A stretch of DNA of 5,777 bases, taken from Porphyromonadaceae bacterium (GTDB lineage Bacteria > Bacteroidota > Bacteroidia > Bacteroidales > Tannerellaceae). The stretch covers positions 1 to 5,777 of the forward strand of contig DOZP01000070.1 in NCBI GenBank assembly GCA_003517945.1. The letters are read 5' to 3'. Made by a program: the position numbers and the translations under genes. The notes under the pieces are model-generated. The model was not told where the DNA came from and did no database searches. It was given only the letters and a program-made list of their open reading frames with translations. Shown one piece after another: positions 1-5,777 of this stretch. Positions within the stretch are counted from its first letter, which is position 1. Each line of letters starts with the position of its first letter.

Positions 1-306
1 CTGCAAAATAAATAATTATTGTAAAGAAAATCAAAAAATAATTAGTTAAAAAAGCATAAAAGATGATTGATAATGAAAAATGTAGTAAAATTAACTAAGC
101 ATCAGTGCGTTAAAAATTAAACTATTTTCTCAATCAATGATGCGACAATGTATATTATTGAATGAAATTAATTCATCATTTAATTTTATACGTCAAATTT
201 GATTCGTATTTCTAATTTATTTTGTATATTGAATAAATAGTTTTCGGATATGTTACGAAAACTGTTTTTGCCTTTATCACCGGAAGGCTATACAAAGTAA
301 CGACGG
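1..306. other. AT-rich non-coding stretch
   Basis: I see no gene here. The first 120 bases contain only 23 G or C (about 19%), and the longest ATG-started frames I traced run about 15 to 21 codons (from 73 and 138 on the plus strand). No tRNA or rRNA-like sequence is recognisable. Small symmetric elements occur: TTAGTTAA at 42-49 with its complement TTAACTAA at 91-98, and the palindrome TCAAATTTGA at 193-202. In DNA this AT-rich such repeats are weak evidence of function. No full TAnnTTTG promoter element was found on the plus strand. The segment probably serves as the 3' flank of the minus-strand gene and as the spacer to whatever lies left of the window. Confidence 0.6.
239..288. terminator. 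Possible terminator: two adjacent inverted repeats after the minus-strand gene
   Basis: AGTTTTCG at 239-246 and CGAAAACT at 256-263 form a perfect 8-bp inverted repeat with a 9-nt loop. On the plus strand it is followed by GTTTTTG, resembling an intrinsic terminator; read on the minus strand it is followed by the milder U-rich run ATTTATTC. A second inverted repeat, GCCTT at 270-274 and AAGGC at 284-288, sits between it and the stop codon of the minus-strand gene. The position, about 20 to 70 bases past that stop, fits transcription termination of the gene and perhaps of anything arriving from the left. The stems are short and the larger one is AT-rich, so the call is tentative. Confidence 0.35.
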
Positions 307-3276
307 CTAAAACGAAATGGAAAACAACCCTTCGGCCTGTACGTTTCCATAATCTATCGGTTTGATGATTCGTACGCCTAATGACATCGGCGAACTCAGC
401 CTGAATACGTTACAATCGAAAATAAGATCTGCTCCACAGGAGCTTTGGGTAGTCCATCCGCTTTGTTTAGCGGCCTGATTTTTCGATAAATCATAAAACA
501 CATTGCTCCGGATCCGTTTTATATACGCCAGGCCTCCCATACTCCAATCGGGACAAAACAGGCTGAAAGCATAGTCTGCTTTCAATTCCAGTTTTTGCCG
601 GGTTTGATACATGTAATGATAGCCCCGTGCCTGATCTACCAGTTTCTGAGGCGTATAAAATGTTTTCCCTTCCTCATCCTGATATTGGTACATCACGCGT
701 AACATCAAACCATGCCCCCGGATCAGTCCCGGAAGATAGGAAATCAGTTTCGCGGCATACAGACTACCGAAATTTTCCGTATCAGACGGGATGTTCAGAT
801 ATTGTAACTGTATCTGATAACCCAGACGCGGCAAGATATCCCGATGAGCCAATTTCCGGTAATGATAATATCTTAATTCGCCGAACAAATACTGATACTG
901 ACGAAATTTACGGCTTTCGAATTGCTGATATCGATTATTGGTATACGAATAGGTTACGGATGGTTGAAATCCTGATATATAATGATTACGGGTAAAGTTA
1001 AACGGAAGATACAGCCTTGCTTCCGCTTCCATCAGGTTACGATCCGTCACCCGGTAAACCAGCAAATCTTTATCCTCTTCATTTTTCTGCCATCCGTAAT
1101 CAAACGCTTTACTTCCGTAATCAATACTTAAATCAATAACCGGGAACCATCCTCTGTATGCAACCGACAGTTTGCCGTGATGATAACCGTCATCATAATA
1201 CCAACCCACCTGAGAGGCCATAGTGCTCAACATGTTTTGCGAAAGCAACATACAACCGGGTTTTACAATCGTACTCAAATCATCCGACAATGAACTCAAT
1301 GCACTGGTCGCATCATAATAAAACGGAGTCCAGCTATGAACATGCAGTAAATGCGATCCCTTCCGGTAAGGCTCCGGGTTAAAATCAATCTTTCCCAAAG
1401 AATCCGCATCAAGATTGAACTGTTCCTGCTCTGCAACCGTTTCAGCCAATGCAAAAGCATAAGTCTGGTCGAATGCTGCCGGCTGCCTTTGCAGGTCATC
1501 AACGGAAACCGAGGCGATCCGATGACCATTTGCATTATAATCAGAAAAATAAAGTTTTTTCCCGTCGTTTGAAAATGCAGGAGCAAACGCTCCGAAACGC
1601 GACGTAGTCAGACGAATACTTTCTGACGTCAGCAGATCAAACGAATAAATATTATTTGTCCCGTTAAGTCCCGACTCAAAAAATAACCGGCCATCATGTT
1701 CCGTTAATGAAGTGATATTAGCGGATGTCGGTTCCATCAGTTCATTCCATCGGCCGGATAACAGATCCAGTTGAAACAAGCCCAACCCCTTATCATGAAC
1801 AACAACGGCGGCTATTTTATTCGCATCCGTAAATGCCATTTCTTTTACAAATCCATTGAAAGGAACATCATAATGCCGGAAAACCTCATCGCTCCGGTAA
1901 TTTTTACCCTTATCGCCTTCGCGCTGAGACTTTTCATCCTGAAATCCCTCACTCCGGACATCCCCTCTCCGAAACTCCTTATCCTCAATATCCAGTAATA
2001 CAATCCTGTTAATACCCGAAGCGGACGGCTGCGAAACTGCGGCAACCTTGCCGGCCTTCTCTATGGCCGGAGCCAGAAAACGCTGTTTGGGAGTAACGGT
2101 AACGGTTTGCCGGGATGCTAAATCGTAATATCTTAATTCGGAATAATTTTCATGTGTCCAGCGTACCCCCGGCACATATTCGGTCCAATATACACGATTA
2201 TGATTCAAGATGATACGGCTACTGATATTGCCGAGGTAACACAGCCGCTTTTCCTCTCCGTCTTTTACGATCACCAGCGAACCAATATCGTCAAGGCCGG
2301 TTTTAACGGCTATCATTGAAGAATCATCCAAAACCTGCGGATAATGATAAGATGTATACTTTTTTGTTTCCGGCGTGATATAGTTGATTTTCCCATCGAA
2401 TCCGGAGTGTTTATAGATACTGTCCTGACCGGCCCATTCTTCATGCAGAAAACGAAAAGTCTCATCAAAAAGAGCCCTTGTATGAATACCGGCAACATGT
2501 TTCAACGCTTTTGAAAAAGGAGGAACCTGAAAAAAACGGCGTGTGTAGCGAGACGTCACCTTATCCCATACATCCGCACCGTATCGATAACGGGCAAATG
2601 AGGCAAGATTATACCCAAGCGCATAATAATCACCGGTGTAATCCTTGTAGGAACCTAACGCCCATTTGTCATACGAATAAAAATCACCGGATAACATCCG
2701 GGAACGATACCCCATATTAAACTCGGGCAACCGGCCTCTCCCGCTATTAGACATGGCCGTTTCCGTAACGACCGCATCCCCTTCAAAAAACCATTTCGGA
2801 ATGAAGAAAGAAGCAATGCCGGCAGTCTGTTCCCCCAATACATAATGCAAAGGCCTGAATATCCCCTGTGATAACTTATACATTTGCAGAACGTGCCGTG
2901 ATTCGTGCAACACCAGATGCTTGTCCCAGGATTGGGCGCCCAGCCCCGATGAGGGGGTAGTAATAAGTTCCATACGACGCGGAGCCCAGACAACCATTCC
3001 GTTAGACCGCATATTACCCGGATGAAGAATGACAGGAAATGAACGAATCTTAGATGCTCCGATCGTTTTCCCCATCTGCGGATAAGTATGTTCTAAAAAC
3101 AACGCGTAACGATAAGCGGCAGAATCATTGGAACTGGGGTATATCAACTTATAATGAGGCATTTCGGCTGTTTTCCATCTGATGCGGGAAGGGTCCGAAC
3201 CATAATCCATAAACTGACCTTTCGCATACACGGATAACATAAAAAAAACAACAAGTATACCGATTTGTCTCATCAT
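307..3276 (-). CDS. Exported metallopeptidase-like / beta-propeller / outer-membrane beta-barrel protein
   Basis: The gene encodes a complete 989-residue protein. Residues 1-20 form a signal peptide (Arg-3, then a hydrophobic core; cleavage probably after VYA or near KGQ), so it is exported. Residues about 22-290 resemble the gluzincin (M1-like, peptidase MA) fold: HESRH at 124-128 is a full HExxH zinc motif, and WFFEG at 162-166 supplies Glu165, the likely third zinc ligand, 37 residues on. Residues about 300-600 look like a TolB/PD40 beta-propeller; the clearest blade is around 566-590 (AFSNDGKKLYFSDYNANG). A linker with HSWTPFY (647-653) leads to a region (about 690-989) of alternating aromatic and hydrophobic residues that ends in Phe, as outer-membrane barrels do. 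A charged insertion interrupts the propeller at about 432-466. The two initial ATG codons are adjacent, so the first or second Met could be the start; no Shine-Dalgarno sequence is visible, as is usual in this phylum. Substrate and proteolytic activity are unknown. Domain calls come from motif recognition; a chaperone or secretion role instead of proteolysis is possible. Confidence 0.85.
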   Translation of the reverse strand: MMRQIGILVVFFMLSVYAKGQFMDYGSDPSRIRWKTAEMPHYKLIYPSSNDSAAYRYALFLEHTYPQMGKTIGASKIRSFPVILHPGNMRSNGMVVWAPRRMELITTPSSGLGAQSWDKHLVLHESRHVLQMYKLSQGIFRPLHYVLGEQTAGIASFFIPKWFFEGDAVVTETAMSNSGRGRLPEFNMGYRSRMLSGDFYSYDKWALGSYKDYTGDYYALGYNLASFARYRYGADVWDKVTSRYTRRFFQVPPFSKALKHVAGIHTRALFDETFRFLHEEWAGQDSIYKHSGFDGKINYITPETKKYTSYHYPQVLDDSSMIAVKTGLDDIGSLVIVKDGEEKRLCYLGNISSRIILNHNRVYWTEYVPGVRWTHENYSELRYYDLASRQTVTVTPKQRFLAPAIEKAGKVAAVSQPSASGINRIVLLDIEDKEFRRGDVRSEGFQDEKSQREGDKGKNYRSDEVFRHYDVPFNGFVKEMAFTDANKIAAVVVHDKGLGLFQLDLLSGRWNELMEPTSANITSLTEHDGRLFFESGLNGTNNIYSFDLLTSESIRLTTSRFGAFAPAFSNDGKKLYFSDYNANGHRIASVSVDDLQRQPAAFDQTYAFALAETVAEQEQFNLDADSLGKIDFNPEPYRKGSHLLHVHSWTPFYYDATSALSSLSDDLSTIVKPGCMLLSQNMLSTMASQVGWYYDDGYHHGKLSVAYRGWFPVIDLSIDYGSKAFDYGWQKNEEDKDLLVYRVTDRNLMEAEARLYLPFNFTRNHYISGFQPSVTYSYTNNRYQQFESRKFRQYQYLFGELRYYHYRKLAHRDILPRLGYQIQLQYLNIPSDTENFGSLYAAKLISYLPGLIRGHGLMLRVMYQYQDEEGKTFYTPQKLVDQARGYHYMYQTRQKLELKADYAFSLFCPDWSMGGLAYIKRIRSNVFYDLSKNQAAKQSGWTTQSSCGADLIFDCNVFRLSSPMSLGVRIIKPIDYGNVQAEGLFSISF

Positions 3277-3293
3277 CCGGTTGATTGATCGTT

Positions 3294-3355
3294 AATAAAA
3301 TACGCCGGCAAAGATAGAGGAAATCGAATATAATGACAAAAAAACGTATTTTATT
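3294..3355. repeat. Perfect 11-bp inverted repeat enclosing the minus-strand promoter
   Basis: AATAAAATACG at 3294-3304 and CGTATTTTATT at 3345-3355 are exact reverse complements, separated by 40 bases. That spacer holds both boxes of the minus-strand promoter and little else. With one small bulge the symmetry continues outward (ATC at 3288-3290, GAT at 3358-3360). Known promoter-flanking inverted repeats in Bacteroides are targets of site-specific invertases or regulators, but their segments are usually much longer, so function here is only inferred. The arms are AT-rich, which raises the odds of chance symmetry. Confidence 0.6.
3309..3340 (-). promoter_or_regulatory. Bacteroidetes-type promoter of the minus-strand gene
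   Basis: Read on the minus strand, TTTG (3340-3337) is followed after exactly 20 bases by TATCTTTG (3316-3309). This matches the known Bacteroides primary-sigma consensus, a -33 TTTG and a -7 TAnnTTTG, at all fixed positions and with suitable spacing. The predicted transcription start lies near 3302, giving a leader of roughly 25 bases before the ATG at 3276. The leader has no Shine-Dalgarno motif and is AT-rich. The whole element sits inside the spacer of an 11-bp inverted repeat, described separately, which could mean regulator binding or another switch. Confidence 0.65.
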
Positions 3356-3367
3356 TTGATATTGCCG

Positions 3368-3393
3368 AATAATATTTCCCAATATATTTTCCC
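3368..3393. repeat. Tandem imperfect 13-bp direct repeat
   Basis: AATAATATTTCCC (3368-3380) is followed directly by AATATATTTTCCC (3381-3393); 10 of 13 positions match. The pair lies between the two divergent promoters, next to the candidate -33 box for the plus-strand gene. One possible role is a paired regulator binding site. In AT-rich DNA a short repeat such as this can also arise by chance or by slippage. Confidence 0.4.
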
Positions 3394-3418
3394 GCAATTC
3401 AAATATTTGCTAAATTTG
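3387..3418 (+). promoter_or_regulatory. Candidate promoter P1 of the S41 peptidase gene
   Basis: TAAATTTG at 3411-3418 fits the Bacteroides -7 consensus TAnnTTTG exactly. Twenty bases upstream is TTTT (3387-3390), one mismatch from the -33 TTTG. A start near 3425 would give a leader of about 147 bases that contains all of the long inverted repeat at 3441-3531. The spacer contains the 10-bp palindrome CAAATATTTG (3400-3409), a possible operator. The call is weaker than for the minus-strand promoter because the -33 box is imperfect. Confidence 0.4.
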
Positions 3419-3440
3419 TAAAACATACGAAATCATTCTT

Positions 3441-3531
3441 TTTGTGCGTTGTATATTTGTGATACTTCTTGCGTGTATGTATGAGTTATCGGCAAGCGGC
3501 GAACAGTGAAACTTTGACAACGAAGCACAAA
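3441..3531. repeat. Bulged long inverted repeat in the leader of the S41 gene
   Basis: TTTGTGCGTTGT at 3441-3452 pairs with ACAACGAAGCACAAA at 3517-3531. Twelve of twelve left-arm bases find partners, with three extra bases left unpaired in the right arm. Inside the 64-base loop, CTTGC (3468-3472) and GCAAG (3492-3496) can form a nested stem. The loop contains a local GC-richer patch (about 3491-3506) that contrasts with the surrounding AT-rich DNA. It could be a leader RNA structure, the remains of a small mobile or palindromic repeat element, or a folded recombination site. I find no GTTRRRY core that would make it an integron attC site. Confidence 0.5.
3452..3459 (+). promoter_or_regulatory. 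Candidate -7 element P2 upstream of the S41 peptidase gene
   Basis: TATATTTG matches the TAnnTTTG consensus, but no TTTG lies 19 to 21 bases upstream, so it would need an activator or may not be used. A start near 3466 would give a leader of about 105 bases. It overlaps the inner end of the left arm of the inverted repeat at 3441-3531. Confidence 0.25.
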
Positions 3532-3571
3532 GAAAAAACGAATTACAATAAAAATTTTAAATAAAACAGCA

Positions 3572-5777
3572 ATGAAAAAGTACATCCTTACAATTCTGAT
3601 TTCGATTTCAACAATGAATTTTAGTTGTCAGAGTCAAGTGTTCAATTTGGACTTTGAAGATATTCTAAATGGAACACCACAAGGCTGGAATGCTACCGGC
3701 CAGTCCGGTTATTTGGTTTCTTCGGATTCCGTAAACGTTCAATCGGGGAAGTATTCGATACGCGTGGAATCTACGGAAAAATCCACTAATTTTCAGCCGA
3801 TAACGCTTAGACTTCCGAATAATTATGATGGGCGGCGAATCACTTTATCCGGCTATATCAAAACAGAAAATGTAACAGATGGATATGCAGGACTATGGAT
3901 GCGCATCGACCCTCAAATTGCTTTCGATAACATGGGGCAGCGAGGAATCACAGGAACTACCGACTGGACAAAGTATGAAATCACATTGCCCATGAATCCT
4001 GCTCAAACAACTCAAATTGTACTTGGCGGACTGCTCGTTGGGAAAGGTAAAATGTGGTTAGACAATTTAGCAGTTACTATTGATGGAAAAGACGTTTCCA
4101 AGGCGAAAATTTATGAAAAAGTACTTTTACCTGCCGACAAGGATAAGGAATTTGATAGTGGTTCCAATATTATATTTCCCGCGCTCAATGAAAAAACAAT
4201 TGATGACCTGGAATTGTTGGGTAAACTGTGGGGGTTCCTAAAATATCACCATCCCGAAATTGGAAAAGGAAATTATAATTGGGACTACGAACTGTTTCGT
4301 ATGCTGCCTTCATACCTGAAAGCAAAAAATGATAAGGAAAAAGACAAACTACTGCTTGACTGGATAAATAAATACGGCAAAATTCCTGCTTGCACAACCT
4401 GCAAAGAAACTCCTTCGGATGCATATCTGAAACCCAATTTGTCGTGGATGGAAAAAAGCAATGTGAATAACGATTTGAAAAAGAAAATTCAGGAAATATA
4501 TTCAAACAGATATCAAGGCGAACACTATTACATTAAAATGGCTCCCTATGTTGGCAATCCTCAATTTTTAAATGAAAACTTATATCTCAATATGCCTTAC
4601 CCCGATACAGGATTTCGTTTGTTGGCCCTATTCAAATTCTGGACTATGATAGACTATTTTTTCCCCAACAAATATTTGACCGACAAAAATTGGGATAATG
4701 TTCTTAAAGAATACATTCCGGTATTTATTTCGGCAAACGACGAGTTGGAGTATGAACTGGCAGCCATACGGATTATTGGCGAGATTAATGATACCCACGC
4801 CAATTTATGGGGAGGCAATGATAAAATACAAGGTTTAAGAGGAAATAATTATGCTCCGTTTCGGATTCAATTTGTTGAACAAAAATGGGTGGTAACAGAT
4901 TATTACAACCCCGAACTAAAAGAAGCATCAGGTTTGGAAATCGGCGATATTATTACACATATCGATGGAAAAACGGTTGAATTCATCGTTGACAGCGTGA
5001 AGAAATATTATCCGGCATCAAACGAATCCGCAAGAATGAGAGATATTTCTGCCGACTTATTACGTTCTAACAATAATACCGTTACTATTCAATACGTTTC
5101 TTTGGGACAGACAAAACAAAAAGAGATACCGCTATATGCAAGAGACCGTTTGAATATATATGGTTGGTACAAGGTAAACAAAGATGAAAAATGCTACAAA
5201 CTTTTAGATAATAACATTGGCTATGTAACATTAGCTAACATTAAAAACGAAGACATTCCGGTAATCAAAGAATCGTTTAAGAATACCAAAGGAATCATCA
5301 TCGACATTCGTAATTATCCGTCTGTATTTACCCCGTTTACATTGGCTCCATATTTCGTATCAAACGCCACTCCGTTTGTAAAATTTACCATGGGAAATGC
5401 CGGCAATCCGGGCGAATTTACTTTCAGGGCCGGACAAGAAGTTCCTAAAGCAGACGAAACATACAAAGGCAAACTGGTCGTGATAGTCAATGAAAGCACT
5501 CAAAGTTCGGCAGAGTATCAATCAATGGCGTTCAGGGCAGGCGATAACACAACGATTATCGGTAGTCAAACAGCCGGAGCCGACGGAAATGTGTCGAACA
5601 TAACATTGCCCGGAGGCTTGCGAACAATGATTTCAGGGATTGGCGTTTATTATCCTGATGGAACACAAACACAGCGAATCGGAATAGTTCCCGATATAAA
5701 AGTTGAGCCGACAATAAACGGAATAAAACAAGGGAAAGACGAAGTTTTAGAGAAAGCAATCGAAATTATTGAGAAAC
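3572..5777 (+). CDS. Exported S41 family peptidase with PDZ and jelly-roll domains (3' end beyond window)
   Basis: The reading frame opens at ATG 3572 and stays open for 735 codons to the window edge. The N-terminus (MKKYILTILISISTMNFSC) is a signal peptide; Cys19 could be lipidated, but the lipobox is poor, so cleavage by signal peptidase I is also possible. Residues about 23-175 look like a carbohydrate-binding jelly-roll (NLDFE near the start, MWLDNL at 161-166). Residues about 211-420 form a helical region typical of Bacteroidota S41 proteins: LWGFLKYHHP (219-228), a CTTC pair (274-277), and INDTH with His409. A PDZ domain follows (about 427-520; GLEIGDI at 454-460). The S41 core includes GIIIDIRNYP (574-583), the predicted nucleophile Ser645 in QSSAE, TAGADGN (667-673) and GIVPDI (704-709). 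The usual CtpA/Tsp lysine is absent, so a tricorn-like Ser/His mechanism is inferred. The likely role is protein or peptide processing in the periplasm or at the cell surface; the substrate is unknown. The ending resembles the normal family end. The start is chosen for its signal peptide; there is no Shine-Dalgarno site, and an AT-rich leader precedes it. Confidence 0.88.
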   Translation, partial: MKKYILTILISISTMNFSCQSQVFNLDFEDILNGTPQGWNATGQSGYLVSSDSVNVQSGKYSIRVESTEKSTNFQPITLRLPNNYDGRRITLSGYIKTENVTDGYAGLWMRIDPQIAFDNMGQRGITGTTDWTKYEITLPMNPAQTTQIVLGGLLVGKGKMWLDNLAVTIDGKDVSKAKIYEKVLLPADKDKEFDSGSNIIFPALNEKTIDDLELLGKLWGFLKYHHPEIGKGNYNWDYELFRMLPSYLKAKNDKEKDKLLLDWINKYGKIPACTTCKETPSDAYLKPNLSWMEKSNVNNDLKKKIQEIYSNRYQGEHYYIKMAPYVGNPQFLNENLYLNMPYPDTGFRLLALFKFWTMIDYFFPNKYLTDKNWDNVLKEYIPVFISANDELEYELAAIRIIGEINDTHANLWGGNDKIQGLRGNNYAPFRIQFVEQKWVVTDYYNPELKEASGLEIGDIITHIDGKTVEFIVDSVKKYYPASNESARMRDISADLLRSNNNTVTIQYVSLGQTKQKEIPLYARDRLNIYGWYKVNKDEKCYKLLDNNIGYVTLANIKNEDIPVIKESFKNTKGIIIDIRNYPSVFTPFTLAPYFVSNATPFVKFTMGNAGNPGEFTFRAGQEVPKADETYKGKLVVIVNESTQSSAEYQSMAFRAGDNTTIIGSQTAGADGNVSNITLPGGLRTMISGIGVYYPDGTQTQRIGIVPDIKVEPTINGIKQGKDEVLEKAIEIIEK

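Noticed and set aside
191..228. Plus-strand promoter with TTTG and TTATTTTG
   Set aside because: The -7 box has a mismatch at a fixed position and the spacing to the TTTG is about 15 bases, too short for the Bacteroides consensus.
866..2140. The 15-base sequence TAATATCTTAATTCG occurs at 866-880 and 2126-2140
   Set aside because: Both copies encode the same peptide ELRYY in the minus-strand protein, one in the barrel and one in the propeller. This is best explained by coincidence of similar beta-strand residues, not a mobile repeat.
627..3397. Several open frames of about 60 to 120 codons overlapping the minus-strand gene
   Set aside because: They lie in other frames of a long, well-supported gene, lack recognisable domains or signals, and have compositions expected of shadow frames.
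3441..3531. Integron attC site
   Set aside because: The bulged hairpin is suggestive, but neither the GTTRRRY nor the RYYYAAC core is present at suitable positions, and no integrase is in view.
3481..3564. A 27-codon ATG-started frame ending 7 bases before the S41 start, a possible leader peptide
   Set aside because: It has no visible ribosome-binding feature, overlaps the inverted repeat, and a frame this short is expected by chance; its residues suggest no known leader peptide.
4185..5759. Minus-strand open frames inside the S41 gene
   Set aside because: They run antisense to a clearly conserved coding frame and show no protein-like motifs.

Overview
This window looks like chromosomal DNA from a member of the Bacteroidota, most likely Bacteroidales. 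The evidence is AT-rich intergenic DNA, starts without Shine-Dalgarno sequences, promoter-like motifs of the Bacteroides type (TTTG about 20 bp before TAnnTTTG), and two large exported proteins whose architectures are typical of that phylum. I could not run a homology search, so the placement rests on motif and style recognition.

Layout. Bases 1-306 are very AT-rich and hold no convincing gene; two small inverted repeats at 239-288 are a possible terminator zone. Bases 307-3276 (minus strand) encode a 989-residue exported protein with an N-terminal gluzincin-type metallopeptidase domain (HESRH plus a downstream WFFEG), a central TolB/PD40-like beta-propeller and a C-terminal region that looks like an outer-membrane beta-barrel ending in Phe. 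Bases 3277-3571 are a divergent intergenic region rich in structure. It contains a near-consensus minus-strand promoter enclosed by a perfect 11-bp inverted repeat, weaker plus-strand promoter candidates, a tandem 13-bp repeat, and a bulged long inverted repeat in the leader of the plus-strand gene. From 3572 to the right edge (plus strand) lies a second exported protein with a jelly-roll/CBM-like N-terminal domain, a PDZ domain and an S41 (tail-specific/tricorn-like) peptidase domain. It is open at the window edge, but its last visible residues follow the usual end of the family, so only a few residues are probably missing.

How the parts fit. Two cell-envelope proteins with predicted peptidase domains are transcribed away from each other from one roughly 295-bp control region. 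One is probably anchored in the outer membrane by its own barrel; the other is periplasmic or lipid-anchored. Nothing in the sequence shows a shared substrate or pathway. The plus-strand gene is noticeably more AT-rich than the minus-strand gene, so the pair may have different histories. The most unusual observations are the inverted repeat enclosing the minus-strand promoter and the bulged inverted repeat before the S41 gene. Both are hypotheses from sequence alone.
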